In this document: positions 9,851-23,085 of the stretch, one piece after another
Layout of the letters: the number at the start of each line of letters is the position of its first letter
Position numbering within the stretch: the first letter of the stretch is position 1
From: Microbotryum silenes-acaulis
Taxonomy: Eukaryota > Basidiomycota > Microbotryomycetes > Microbotryales > Microbotryaceae
Length of the DNA stretch: 46,716 nt
Direction: 5' to 3'
Assembly: GCA_003665825.1 (NCBI GenBank)
Contig: QPFY01000034.1
Location: forward strand, 1-46,716
Position numbers and translations under genes: made by a program
Notes under the pieces: generated by a model
Told to the model about the DNA's origin: nothing
What the model saw: only the letters and a program-made list of their open reading frames with translations
Databases searched by the model: none

Positions 9851-10109
9851 TGTGAGGAATCCACTCTCCGCTCGGGTCAGGACTTAGGCGCGCGGAGCGA
9901 GCCGGGCGCGTCGGCCCAGGACTTAGGCGCGCGGAGCGAGCCGGGCGCATCGGCTCAGGACTTAGGCGCGCGCAGTGAGCCTGGCACATTGGCTCAGCCC
10001 CGAGGCTCGCTGGCTGAGGACTTGGGGCGCGCGGATCCCTTACTGTTAGATTCCTATTCATCACTCTTGGCTATAACTACATTGCTGACGTAGTAGAGTT
10101 GATCGAATA
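9851..10109 (+). repeat. 5' LTR of B1 (259 bp, single 3' unit)
   Basis: Starts TGTGAGGAATCC and ends GATCGAATA. It contains three copies of a 39-bp GC-rich repeat (GACTTAGGCGCGCGGAGCGA...). It is exactly 70 bp shorter than the 329-bp B3 LTR, because it has only one copy of the unit ending GATCGAATAG that B2, B3 and B4 carry twice. Confidence 0.93.
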
Positions 10110-10121
10110 GGTTATAAGCCC
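10110..10121 (+). other. Primer-binding site of B1 (GGTTATAAGCCC)
   Basis: Directly follows the LTR and is identical to the A-family PBS, suggesting a shared tRNA primer (anticodon-loop type, UAU). Confidence 0.72.
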
Positions 10122-10203
10122 ACGAGCCACCAGCCCCGCCGCTTGCAATTTTTCCCTCGAGCCCAGCCACTCGAGCCGCCCCAGCCCATCGCACCATCGC
10201 AGC

Positions 10204-11338
10204 ATGGACAGCTCCCCCGCCCCGCCTTCGCCCCCCAGGGACATCAGCTCCCCTGACCCTTCGATCAGCGTGCAAATCGCCACGCTACAGGCACAGCTTG
10301 CCGCTCTACAGGCCTCACAGCCCCCTGCCGCCGCCGCCGCCGCCACCCCGCCCGTCACTGCCACGCAGGCAAACACCGGCCACCGTCTGCGCGACTGCAC
10401 CTCACGGGCGACACACCCGCCCGCCGGCCCCTGCCGCCGCTGCCACAAGAAAGGTCACTGGGCCCTCGACTGCAAGCACCGGGGCGAACAGAAACACACC
10501 GGCGACGACAACCAGGACGACATGTCTCTCCCCGCCGCTCAACAGCCTAACGTCGGCTATTTCGCCTCCTGCCTGTTCGCTCGCCGGCAACTCCCGACTG
10601 ACGCCTTTGTAGTCGACTCGGGCGCCACGGCACACATGGTCGCCGATCGCTCTCTATTCACGGCTTATCGCCAGACGGCGCACACCAAGATCGGCGGTAT
10701 CACGGCCATTGGTATGGGGGACGTAGCGTTCGTTGCCAAGACCGGACATCCGATCACGCTGCGTGGCGTTCTGCACACGCCGGGCCTCCACGTCAACCTC
10801 CTCTCTGTCTCTCGCCTCTGCGACACCGACCGCGTTCGACTCGCCTTCACCAGCGACGGCATCGACATCGCCAAGGACGGCCAGGCCATTGCTCACGGTA
10901 CCAGGGTTAACGACGGTCTCTACCTTTTGGACGCGGATCACACCAAGTGTCAGCAGCTTGCCCTTCTCTCGCGTTCTGAGTCTACCGTGCCCCTGCTTAC
11001 CCTTCACCGCTGCCTCGGCCATCTTGCCCCATCCTCTATACAGAAGATGATCGCCGCAGGTTTGCTGGACGGGTTTGGGGCCGGGTACAGTGACAAAGAC
11101 GTAGAGGAGTTTGTTTGCAATGCTTGCCTTGGTTCCAAAGGCCACCGTCTTCCTTTTCCCGACTCTGAGTCGCATTCCCCCGAGAGACTTGGCCTCGTGC
11201 ACAGCGATGTCCTTTCGTTCCCCACTCCGTCCTTGACCGGGAAGCGCTACCTTGTCACATTTCTTGACGACCACTCTCGCAAACTCTGGGCATACGCGAT
11301 CGATCACAAAAGCGACGTCTTCCCGACCTTCCAGACTT
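10204..11338 (+). pseudogene. B1 gag-pol remnant with internal gag deletion
   Basis: Starts at the same ATG context as other B copies (AGCATGGACAGC). After about 57 codons it jumps from the Ala/Pro-rich Gag N-terminus straight into the first zinc knuckle. Compared with B3, 657 bp (37186-37842, 219 codons) are missing, in frame, with CACCG/GCCACCG microhomology at the join. Most of the capsid region is therefore gone. The second knuckle (C-x2-C-x4-H-x4-C), the protease VDSGATAHM and the integrase zinc domain remain. The frame is broken at 11338 by D; the apparent continuation to 11550 is D LTR sequence. Non-functional as it stands. Confidence 0.9.
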
Positions 11339-11878
11339 TGACAGGCGACGTCCGCAGGGATGACGTCGTCTACACGCGTTGGTGCGAGGGGGTGGGATTT
11401 CAGGAAGCGTCGGCTGTTGCGGCGGCAGTCGACAGAGGATCAACCGAGGAGGGGAGTCGGTCGAGAGGCTCGCAGGAAATCAAGTATAACGGACTTAATT
11501 CCCAAACGATCGACAAGAAGAGCGGACCAAGCTCCGGGGGAAGGTGCTAAGACAAAAAGGAAGGGACTGCTCCAGGCACAGAGGGGACTTAGCCAAATCA
11601 ACCACTCCAAGAGGTCGCCTCAGGGGTAAAAAGGATTGCTCGCGGGAGCACCGGTAAAAACCCTGAAGCCGCGCCTCGGCTAACAAAAAGATAAAACAAA
11701 CCAAAAGAAGATTGCGCTCTGGGCGCATCGAACCCTCGACCACCGAGTGCGCGCCCACGCGCCTCACGCCTACGCCATCACGCCGACGATGCTTGAAACA
11801 AGGCAAGCATCCGGTCAAGTCAACTCTACCCGCATATAGCCTTGGGGGCTTCCTTCGAGTATTGCTGTCATCCTGACA
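11339..11878 (-). repeat. 3' LTR of gypsy element D (540 bp)
   Basis: On the minus strand it runs from TGTCAGGATGACAG to CGCCTGTCA, with terminal inverted repeat TGTCAGG/CCTGTCA allowing one gap. The left boundary is exact because family B sequence stops at 11338. The right boundary is set by the PPT. I see no coding potential. A GGTTCGA box on the minus strand near 11729 is discussed under rejected items. Confidence 0.82.
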
Positions 11879-11899
11879 CTGTCCCCCCCAGAAGGAAGT

Positions 11900-14678
<2,779 letters not shown>

Positions 14679-14696
14679 CCCCCCCTACTTCGAGTA

Positions 14697-17600
14697 TCAG
14701 GAAACACAGATGCCAAGTCGGCCGCGGTGTCGAGCAAAGAGGTCGCGAGACAAAGCCTTGGTGAAAATGTCGGCAGTCATCTCGCTGGTGGCGATATATT
14801 GTACGATGATGTCACCCAGGGAGACCATATCTCGGACGAAGTGTTCACGAAGACGAATGTGCCGAGTGCGAGCGTGAAAGACCGGGTTTTTGGTGAGAGC
14901 ATTGGCACCTTGGTTGTCGCCATAGATGAGAACGGGTTGGGATGAAGGAAGGCCGAGCTCACCAAACAGCTGACGTAGGAAGATAGCCTCCTTGCCGGCG
15001 TGTGACAAGGCAAGGTACTCGGCGTCACAAGTAGAGTCGGCAACCCGAGACTGGAGGCGAGATGACCACGAGACGGCCGCGCCTGCGAAGACAAAGGTGT
15101 AACCCATGGTCGATTTTGAGGATAGGACACAAGCACCCCAGTTGCAGTCCGAGTAGCCAACCAAGGGTGCCGGATCCCCGCAAGTGTAGCGTAGACCGTG
15201 AGACAGAGTACCAGCGAGATAGCGAAAGGCGTGCTTGACAGCACCCCAGGCAGCAGCAGACGGGGACTGAGAGAACCGAGCCAAGTAACCGACGGTGTAG
15301 GCCAGGTCGGGGCGAGTACCGGTCGAGGCGTACATGAGGGAGCCAATCGCCTGTAGATACCGAGTGCGATCCGGGAACGGGGTGGGCTGGAGCTCGACTT
15401 CGAGGCGGAGATCGGCTTGCATGGGCGTGGCAACGGGATGGGCGTCGGACATACCAAAACGAGCGAGGACGTCCTTGAGGTATTGTTCCTGACTGAGGGA
15501 GATGGAGCCGTCGGCAGAACGCCGAATCTGGATACCAAGGACGTATTCAGCCTCACCGAGTCGTTTGACACCGTAGCGCTGCTCAAGGCCTTGGAGGGTA
15601 CGCTCGATCTCTGGGAGAGAAGGGCTGATCATGAGCAAGTCGTCAACATAGAGCGCGATGTAGTGGCGCTCATCACCGGCAGTGCGGACATAGACGCAGT
15701 GGTCGGACTCGGTGGCGACGTAGCCAAGTGCCGACAATGCAGAGTCGATCTCGTCGTTCCAGATGCGACCAGCCTGGCGCAAGCCGTAGAGAGACCGGTG
15801 CAGCTGGAGGACCTTGCCCGGCATGTAAATCCCTTCGGGCACGCGAATGTACAGGGGCTTGTCGAGTTTACCGTGAAGATAAGCCTTGTCGATGTCGGCC
15901 TGGTGGACGTGGTACCCATGAGCGGCTGCGAGGGCCAGGAGTGTGCGAATGGAGGTGAATTTGGCGACGGGGGCAAAGGTCTCGTCGAAATCGATGCCCG
16001 AGCGTTGAGAATCACCACGAGCAACCAGGCGGCCTTTGTACGACTTGATTTGGCCGTGTTGATCGCGTTTTGTGCGGAAGACAAAGCGCGAACCGAGAAC
16101 CTTGGAGTCTGCAGGCACGAGAGACTCATCAATTGGTGTGAAGGCCGAGAAATCGCGGGAGAGCGAGTCGAATTCGGCCTGGGCAGCGAGGCGCCACTCG
16201 TCTGCCTGCGGGGTTGCCATCGCAGCGCGCCAGTGTGGAGGGTCCCGAGCAGGAGCGATCAGTTCCGTCGGGTCGGCGGGCGAGGTGTCGAGCAGAGCAG
16301 CGGCTCCAGAGGCAAGGTAGGCGACGGCCGGAGGCGAGTGGAGCGCGGCATCGATGTCGTCAGGGAATTCCTGCGCAAGGCAGAGTGAAGCAACGTTGCC
16401 CGAACGTGGCAAGAGGTCGATGGGGTCTGGTGATTCGGATCGAGCAGGCGAGGGTGGCGCCGGCAACGGACGTGGAGCCACCGGTCGCGGTGATGGGCAG
16501 GGCGTGGAGATGGCCGAGTCGGAGCTGCCTTGGTCAGAGGCGGTGGAGGTTGGTGAGCCCTGGTCAGGGTGGTCACCAGCGTGGGCTACGGGAGAGCCTT
16601 GGTCGGAGGCAGGAGGCGCGCGGGAGTCCTGGTCAGGGATGTCGCGGGCCGGGGAGGGACGGCGCAGGCCTTGGTCAGAGGCAGCGGGCACAGGTCCAGG
16701 GAGCTCAGCGCGAGGCGCCAGAGAGCGAGGGGAAGCAACGAGCAAAGGCTCAGAGTGGTCTACCTGGTCAGGGTAAATGTCGGCGGCCACAGGAAGCGGA
16801 ATGGCGCCGGTGTGGGTGTTGGCCACAGGCTGCAGGGCGGGGAACTCAGATTCACGAAAGACGACGTTGCGACTGAGGATAATTTTGCGTGTAGCCGGGT
16901 CGAAGAGGCGATAGGCCTTTGCGTGGTCGTCGAGCCCTACGAAGATGAGTGGCACGGCCTTGGGGTCGAGGTCGGTGCGCTTAACCGAGGGGAGGCAGTG
17001 CCAAGCGCGGCAGCCAAAGGCACGCAGCGAGGAGACATCCGGTGCGACACCATGCCAGCGAGTGTCGGGAATATCGCCACGGATGCCCGCATGGGGCATC
17101 AAGTTCTTGCAGTGCACGAAGTACTTGGCAGCTTCAGCCCAGAGGCGTGGATCAGCGCCAGCCGAGTAGAGCAAAGCGAGGATACCCTCTTTGATCGTCC
17201 GATTGGTGCGCTCGACGCGTCCGTTTTGTTGAGGCGTGTAAGGGATTGTGAGTTCCCGACGGATGCCCTTGCTCAAACAGAAATCGACGAAACTACGCAG
17301 GGTGAACTCCCCGCCGTTGTCCGAGCGAATGGTTTTCACCCGATCACCCGTGGTGTTCTCGACTTCGAGGATCCAGTTGCGGAGGCGATGGAAGACGTCA
17401 CTTTTGTAAGTGAGGAGGATGCACCAATGTTTACGAGTGTAGTCGTCGACAATCACGAGCATGTAGCGATGGCCACCAAAGCTGGGTCGGGGCATTTGGG
17501 CAACATCCACATGGACAAGGTCCAGACGGCCAGAGGCAATGGACTTGGAACGAGCAAAAGGAAGGGCGTGCGCTTTGGAAGCGAGACAAGCATTGCAATT

Positions 17601-18223
17601 GAAAGACCTAACCTCCTCCTCTGAATATACCCAATCCACCCCAGTGACCAAGCCTTTCTGCACGACGTTCTTGAGTTGCGCAACGGGTAAATGCGCGAAG
17701 CGACGGTGCAGAGTCAGCAAGGAAACTCTGTGAGGGGTGGCAAGGAGGGCATTGGGCATACAGGGTGAGGGTGCGACGTTTAACGCGTACAGGTCATTTG
17801 CAACGGCTTGAGCAGTGGCGACGACGGTGCCGGAGGAGTTTCTGATCCTGGCGCAGCCGGAGCCAAAGGAGATGCTGAACCCAAGGCGATCCAAGCGACG
17901 GACGGATAGCAGGTTGCACGGCAGGGAGGGCACCAAAAGGACATCGGTCGCCACGACGGGGCCAGCAGGAGTCGATATGCGGACAGAGCCACAGCCGGTG
18001 GAAGGAAGCGAACCGGCAACTCCAGCAACGGGTGGGCCGGCAAACGAGCGCAGCGTCGAGAAAAGCGTACTGTCGTTGGCCATGTGACGATTCGCACCGG
18101 AGTCGAGGAGCCACGCCGATTTGTGAAACGGTGACGGCGTGGCGAGGAGACAGGCAGTGAACGTTGTAGGCTCGGGCATCTCGACGACGGCGGGGGAGGC
18201 GACGGCCGGGGAACCCTTCTTTT
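14697..18223 (-). pseudogene. A3 gag-pol, lacks N-terminal Gag (cut by B2)
   Basis: About 1175 codons, from just after the Gag zinc knuckle (KKGSPAVASP) to the stop. Protease DSGANRHM, integrase zinc and D,D-35-E motifs, RT YVDDLLMIS and RNase H are all intact, with no internal stop. The first ~280 residues expected from A1 are absent because B2 is inserted after AAAGAAGG. The apparent extension of the frame to 18347 is B2 LTR sequence. It differs from A1 by conservative substitutions (for example D to E before FPALQP) and a changed C-terminus (GICVS instead of GVCTP). Not functional here without its promoter and capsid. Confidence 0.93.
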
Positions 18224-18366
18224 TGTGAGGAATCCACTCTCCGCTCGGGTCAGGACTTAGGCGCGCGGAGCGAGCCGGGCGCATCGGCTCAGGACTTAGG
18301 CGCGCGGAGCGAGCCTGGGACTTAGGCGCGCGCAGCGAGCCTGGCACATTGGCTCAGCCCCGAGGC
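18224..18366 (+). repeat. B2 5' LTR, left fragment
   Basis: TGTGAGGAATCC to CCCCGAGGC. The 39-bp GC-rich repeats are present, but the second copy is shortened by 13 bp compared with B3, so the whole LTR would be 316 bp. It ends at the A2 target duplication GAGGC (18362-18366). Confidence 0.93.
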
Positions 18367-18737
18367 TATGAAGTTACGACGACTGCTCAAGCAGTGGTAA
18401 GGCTCTGATCGACGGACCAAGGAGACCAGACCAAGAAGTTGCTTGTTACACACCTGCTCAAGCACTACAGTGAGTTATGATAGCTAGTAAAGATAAAGGA
18501 AGAAGGAAATGTAGTGCTCACCTGCTCAAGCAGTGGTAAGGCTCTGATCGACGGACCAAGGAGACCAGACCAAGAAGTTGCTTGAGCAGGAGAGAGAGAA
18601 GCGCGGAGCCATTTGGCTCGGGTGAGCGCGCGGCTGGGTCTGCCACCTTTGTCAGGCGCACGGACCCAACCCAGGAAAGGGAGAGAGCCTAGGTGTGGAA
18701 GGCAGGCCAAAAAGGAGGTAAGATGAGACCAAGAAAA
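18367..18737 (-). repeat. A2 3' LTR, distal fragment
   Basis: Plus strand starts TATGAAGTTACG and ends GACCAAGAAAA, where C1 is inserted; the last five bases GAAAA (18733-18737) are the C1 target duplication. It contains one 71-bp unit. Confidence 0.95.
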
Positions 18738-19622
18738 TGTTGAATGTGGACTGTAGGGCTTATCGGAATTTGGCGTAGCGACCGCTAGGGCTACTAGTGG
18801 AGCGTCGACGTGGCAAGGATGCGACGGACGGTCGACAGGAGAAGTCGTGAGGCGGCACTGGCGCGGTCTGATGAGACGGACGCGGTGCGGCTGGACGATC
18901 TGTTCTCTACCGAAGATTAGCTGTCTGGCTAATGTTGGGAAGCGGTCTGATGATTGCAACTAACCTGTTCTCTACCGAAGATTAGCTGTCTGGCTAATGT
19001 TGGGAAGCGGTAGAGAAGAGGAAGAAAGGCACAGGGGCGCGCGAGTCGGGTGAGGTTCTAGCAAGGGGCCGCGCTAAGACAAACTGGGCTAGCACAATGC
19101 GAAGCTACAAGACCGAACTCCAAGCGGACCATCAAGGCTCTGAGGGGTGTCGTGTTGGACGATGTACACGAAGGGAAACTTATCTACCTTGGTCGAGTGT
19201 TGGTGAGCTGGGCAATCCGTAGCAACAAGATCCAGGTTGCGAACAACGGGCGTCATGCATGGGCGATACACTGGATGGCCGATGAGACATGAGGACGGTG
19301 GCGGCAAGCTGGCGGTGGCTAGGCGGAGGCAACGGCTTGGCAAGACAGGAGAAGTAGACCGACTAAGTTCCGATGTGGAGGCGGCGGCGCGCGAGCGTGA
19401 GTTGAACAGGCTGGCGCGGGAGCGGCGAACAAAAGGGGGGCGGCTTGGCTGTGAAGGCGAAGGCGCCGAGGCGAAAGACTGGGGGGCGGCTTGGCAGCGA
19501 GGGCAAAGGCGCCGAGGCGAAGGCGCGCGGCGGCGAAAGAGGCGCCGAAAACTGGGCGGTCCTGACAAACGGCGGCCCAAAGTTGAAGTGTTCGAACGCT
19601 TGTAGTAGAATGAAATTCAACA
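18738..19622 (-). repeat. C1 LTR 1 (885 bp)
   Basis: Bounded by perfect 8-bp inverted termini TGTTGAAT/ATTCAACA. It contains a tandem duplication (minus strand: copy, then GTTAGT...AACAG at 18964-18900) and a GC-rich stretch with repeated GGCGCCGAGGCGAA around 19460-19545. Frames within it are low-complexity Arg/Ser/Pro-rich and probably not genes. Confidence 0.95.
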
Positions 19623-19737
19623 CCCCCCCTCGTTCGAACGCTTCCATAAGAGCACGAAGGGAGGTTGAGGCAAGTAGTGTAATCGACGAGGTAGTGACCG
19701 GTGTAGGGGGACCTGGGCGCGGGGCGGAGGGGTAACT

Positions 19738-20907
19738 TTACCAATTCTGGCCGAGGCGCGTTGAGGGGTCTGGTAAATCTTGGAACCTTGAGATGGATGC
19801 TACAACGGGTGCGTCCTCTGGGGTGTCTGTATTCTGATCCACAGGTTGTTGTGGTTGTCGGTTGCGGCGATCGATGTAACGTTGTCGTGCTTCGTCGTCG
19901 GGGCAGTCACGGACGCGGTGCACGCTGATCTTACAGGCAGGGCACATGTATCGGGCCGGTGGTAGTTGCGACGATCGGGATGAAGTGTTAGGTTTGTTCG
20001 ATGACGGAGTGTTCGAGGAGGTTGCTGCGAATGCGGTGACGTTCGAGCCGGCGTTTCGAGTGTCGTGATGGTTTTTGACCTGCTTGTGTGCGAGGGCCAT
20101 CAGGTTTGCCGGTGTTGGAAGTTTGTCCGTGTTGTGCAGTTCCATGTATTGTCGGAACGCATCTAGTTCGTCGGGGATGAGGGTAAGTGCTCGGGCGGTG
20201 ATGACGTCGGTGATTGTAATATTGGCGGACTCGAGACAGTTTGAGTGGTCGAGGAAGTCGGTCATCCATTCGACGAAGCCCTTTTCTTCGATGGGGGCAC
20301 GGGTGATGTTGAAGAATGAGTGAAGCATACGAAGGGTAGACTGTGCCGACGTAGGGTTGTACTCGTGGTCAAGATGTTCGTAGTAGGCCTGGGCGCGTTG
20401 TTGCGTCGAGGCGACGGTGAGCAGGGACTTGCGGACGTTACTTGCGACGCCATCGGAGACTTGGCGGACGGCAAAGATTTCGACATTCTCACGGTCGATG
20501 TCGTCGGCACGGTCGGGTAGGTGTCCAGTGGTGATGTAGGCGTAGATCGTAGTACCTACGCGGTCTTGTAACGTGCGGTTCCAAACGCGGAAGGTTTCAA
20601 CACCAGAAAGGAGAGCGTCGGCCGGCCAGCTTGAAAGGTGGCGGGGGATGTCGATGTTGTGGTGGGGTCTGCGATCTGGGGCCGGGCTAGGGGACATGGT
20701 GAATTCTCGGAGGCGACGTTGGACTTCCATGTGGATGCGCTCGTCAATGCTGGCGGCCAGGGTGGGGTCAACGTGGCTGGACATTGTGCCGTCGGCTTCG
20801 TCGGGTACGGGTGGTTCGGTGTGGGCAGGTGCGGCCGAGGCTGTGTCGTCGGCAGGGTTCGTGGGTGCTGGGGGGAATCTGGGCAGTTCGGGTCGAAGTA
20901 GGCTCAT
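19738..20907 (-). CDS. Gag protein of element C, unit 1 (389 aa)
   Basis: Capsid/nucleocapsid protein that would package element RNA in virus-like particles. It has a Pro/Ala-rich N-terminus, an alpha-helical-looking central region (about residues 85-265) and a zinc knuckle CPACKISVHRVRDC at 322-335 with canonical C-x2-C-x4-H-x4-C spacing. A Gln/Asp-rich tail follows. There is no protease motif or other enzyme. The start ATG (20905-20907) lies inside the PBS, four bases after the 5' LTR, so there is essentially no leader after the LTR. The protein is identical to the other two C copies by eye (21912-23081, 32490-33659). Its sequence is distant from A and B Gag, so the helper family is not obvious. 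Confidence 0.92.
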   Translation of the reverse strand: MSLLRPELPRFPPAPTNPADDTASAAPAHTEPPVPDEADGTMSSHVDPTLAASIDERIHMEVQRRLREFTMSPSPAPDRRPHHNIDIPRHLSSWPADALLSGVETFRVWNRTLQDRVGTTIYAYITTGHLPDRADDIDRENVEIFAVRQVSDGVASNVRKSLLTVASTQQRAQAYYEHLDHEYNPTSAQSTLRMLHSFFNITRAPIEEKGFVEWMTDFLDHSNCLESANITITDVITARALTLIPDELDAFRQYMELHNTDKLPTPANLMALAHKQVKNHHDTRNAGSNVTAFAATSSNTPSSNKPNTSSRSSQLPPARYMCPACKISVHRVRDCPDDEARQRYIDRRNRQPQQPVDQNTDTPEDAPVVASISRFQDLPDPSTRLGQNW

Positions 20908-20911
20908 AACC
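20901..20911 (-). other. Primer-binding site of C unit 1, overlapping the gag start
   Basis: Minus-strand GGTTATGAGCC follows the LTR directly. It is the complement of GGCTCATAACC, the initiator-tRNA-Met anticodon stem-loop of many eukaryotes, and so fits half-tRNA priming. Because the anticodon is CAU, the PBS necessarily contains ATG, and this ATG is the gag start codon. Confidence 0.8.
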
Positions 20912-21796
20912 TGTTGAATGTGGACTGTAGGGCTTATCGGAATTTGGCGTAGCGACCGCTAGGGCTACTAGTGGAGCGTCGACGTGGCAAGGATGCGACG
21001 GACGGTCGACAGGAGAAGTCGTGAGGCGGCACTGGCGCGGTCTGATGAGACGGACGCGGTGCGGCTGGACGATCTGTTCTCTACCGAAGATTAGCTGTCT
21101 GGCTAATGTTGGGAAGCGGTCTGATGATTGCAACTAACCTGTTCTCTACCGAAGATTAGCTGTCTGGCTAATGTTGGGAAGCGGTAGAGAAGAGGAAGAA
21201 AGGCACAGGGGCGCGCGAGTCGGGTGAGGTTCTAGCAAGGGGCCGCGCTAAGACAAACTGGGCTAGCACAATGCGAAGCTACAAGACCGAACTCCAAGCG
21301 GACCATCAAGGCTCTGAGGGGTGTCGTGTTGGACGATGTACACGAAGGGAAACTTATCTACCTTGGTCGAGTGTTGGTGAGCTGGGCAATCCGTAGCAAC
21401 AAGATCCAGGTTGCGAACAACGGGCGTCATGCATGGGCGATACACTGGATGGCCGATGAGACATGAGGACGGTGGCGGCAAGCTGGCGGTGGCTAGGCGG
21501 AGGCAACGGCTTGGCAAGACAGGAGAAGTAGACCGACTAAGTTCCGATGTGGAGGCGGCGGCGCGCGAGCGTGAGTTGAACAGGCTGGCGCGGGAGCGGC
21601 GAACAAAAGGGGGGCGGCTTGGCTGTGAAGGCGAAGGCGCCGAGGCGAAAGACTGGGGGGCGGCTTGGCAGCGAGGGCAAAGGCGCCGAGGCGAAGGCGC
21701 GCGGCGGCGAAAGAGGCGCCGAAAACTGGGCGGTCCTGACAAACGGCGGCCCAAAGTTGAAGTGTTCGAACGCTTGTAGTAGAATGAAATTCAACA
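20912..21796 (-). repeat. C1 LTR 2 (885 bp, shared by the two units)
   Basis: Same length, termini and internal duplication as LTR 1. It serves as 5' LTR of unit 1 and 3' LTR of unit 2. Confidence 0.95.
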
Positions 21797-21911
21797 CCCC
21801 CCCTCGTTCGAACGCTTCCATAAGAGCACGAAGGGAGGTTGAGGCAAGTAGTGTAATCGACGAGGTAGTGACCGGTGTAGGGGGACCTGGGCGCGGGGCG
21901 GAGGGGTAACT

Positions 21912-23081
21912 TTACCAATTCTGGCCGAGGCGCGTTGAGGGGTCTGGTAAATCTTGGAACCTTGAGATGGATGCTACAACGGGTGCGTCCTCTGGGGTGT
22001 CTGTATTCTGATCCACAGGTTGTTGTGGTTGTCGGTTGCGGCGATCGATGTAACGTTGTCGTGCTTCGTCGTCGGGGCAGTCACGGACGCGGTGCACGCT
22101 GATCTTACAGGCAGGGCACATGTATCGGGCCGGTGGTAGTTGCGACGATCGGGATGAAGTGTTAGGTTTGTTCGATGACGGAGTGTTCGAGGAGGTTGCT
22201 GCGAATGCGGTGACGTTCGAGCCGGCGTTTCGAGTGTCGTGATGGTTTTTGACCTGCTTGTGTGCGAGGGCCATCAGGTTTGCCGGTGTTGGAAGTTTGT
22301 CCGTGTTGTGCAGTTCCATGTATTGTCGGAACGCATCTAGTTCGTCGGGGATGAGGGTAAGTGCTCGGGCGGTGATGACGTCGGTGATTGTAATATTGGC
22401 GGACTCGAGACAGTTTGAGTGGTCGAGGAAGTCGGTCATCCATTCGACGAAGCCCTTTTCTTCGATGGGGGCACGGGTGATGTTGAAGAATGAGTGAAGC
22501 ATACGAAGGGTAGACTGTGCCGACGTAGGGTTGTACTCGTGGTCAAGATGTTCGTAGTAGGCCTGGGCGCGTTGTTGCGTCGAGGCGACGGTGAGCAGGG
22601 ACTTGCGGACGTTACTTGCGACGCCATCGGAGACTTGGCGGACGGCAAAGATTTCGACATTCTCACGGTCGATGTCGTCGGCACGGTCGGGTAGGTGTCC
22701 AGTGGTGATGTAGGCGTAGATCGTAGTACCTACGCGGTCTTGTAACGTGCGGTTCCAAACGCGGAAGGTTTCAACACCAGAAAGGAGAGCGTCGGCCGGC
22801 CAGCTTGAAAGGTGGCGGGGGATGTCGATGTTGTGGTGGGGTCTGCGATCTGGGGCCGGGCTAGGGGACATGGTGAATTCTCGGAGGCGACGTTGGACTT
22901 CCATGTGGATGCGCTCGTCAATGCTGGCGGCCAGGGTGGGGTCAACGTGGCTGGACATTGTGCCGTCGGCTTCGTCGGGTACGGGTGGTTCGGTGTGGGC
23001 AGGTGCGGCCGAGGCTGTGTCGTCGGCAGGGTTCGTGGGTGCTGGGGGGAATCTGGGCAGTTCGGGTCGAAGTAGGCTCAT
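21912..23081 (-). CDS. Gag protein of element C, unit 2 (389 aa)
   Basis: Second tandem copy, with the same translation as unit 1: zinc knuckle C-x2-C-x4-H-x4-C at 322-335, no enzyme domains. The start codon again lies within the PBS (23075-23085), four bases from the LTR. Only the preservation of an open frame in all three C copies argues that the protein is used; full identity also simply reflects recent duplication. Confidence 0.92.
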   Translation of the reverse strand: MSLLRPELPRFPPAPTNPADDTASAAPAHTEPPVPDEADGTMSSHVDPTLAASIDERIHMEVQRRLREFTMSPSPAPDRRPHHNIDIPRHLSSWPADALLSGVETFRVWNRTLQDRVGTTIYAYITTGHLPDRADDIDRENVEIFAVRQVSDGVASNVRKSLLTVASTQQRAQAYYEHLDHEYNPTSAQSTLRMLHSFFNITRAPIEEKGFVEWMTDFLDHSNCLESANITITDVITARALTLIPDELDAFRQYMELHNTDKLPTPANLMALAHKQVKNHHDTRNAGSNVTAFAATSSNTPSSNKPNTSSRSSQLPPARYMCPACKISVHRVRDCPDDEARQRYIDRRNRQPQQPVDQNTDTPEDAPVVASISRFQDLPDPSTRLGQNW

Positions 23082-23085
23082 AACC
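23075..23085 (-). other. Primer-binding site of C unit 2
   Basis: GGTTATGAGCC on the minus strand, with the ATG of gag inside it; identical to unit 1. Confidence 0.78.

Larger units (their letters stand above)
9851..11338 (+). mobile_element. Copia element B1, left part, cut by D
   Basis: 5' LTR, PBS and a gag-pol frame that stops matching family B at 11338, where the gypsy element D begins. It is the outermost element of the nested stack. Its right part (starting at the integrase core) and 3' LTR should lie beyond 46716. It differs from B3 by a one-unit LTR, a 657-bp in-frame gag deletion and a 12-bp deletion upstream of the integrase. Confidence 0.9.

Noticed and set aside
10375..10376. 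The B1 gag deletion as a spliced-out intron
   Set aside because: The missing 657 bp in B3 (37186-37842) does not start with GT or end with AG, even allowing for shift at the microhomology.
11690..11790. tRNA-like gene on the minus strand in the D LTR (TGGCGTAGGCG and GGGTTCGATGC resemble A and B boxes)
   Set aside because: The T-stem flanking TTCGATG does not pair properly and no acceptor stem or anticodon arm could be built. At most a chance or decayed Pol III box.
19089..19580. 163-residue minus-strand open frame repeated in every C LTR
   Set aside because: Low-complexity Arg/Ser/Pro-rich translation of GC-rich repeat DNA in the LTR, with competing frames on both strands; its repetition only reflects LTR copying.
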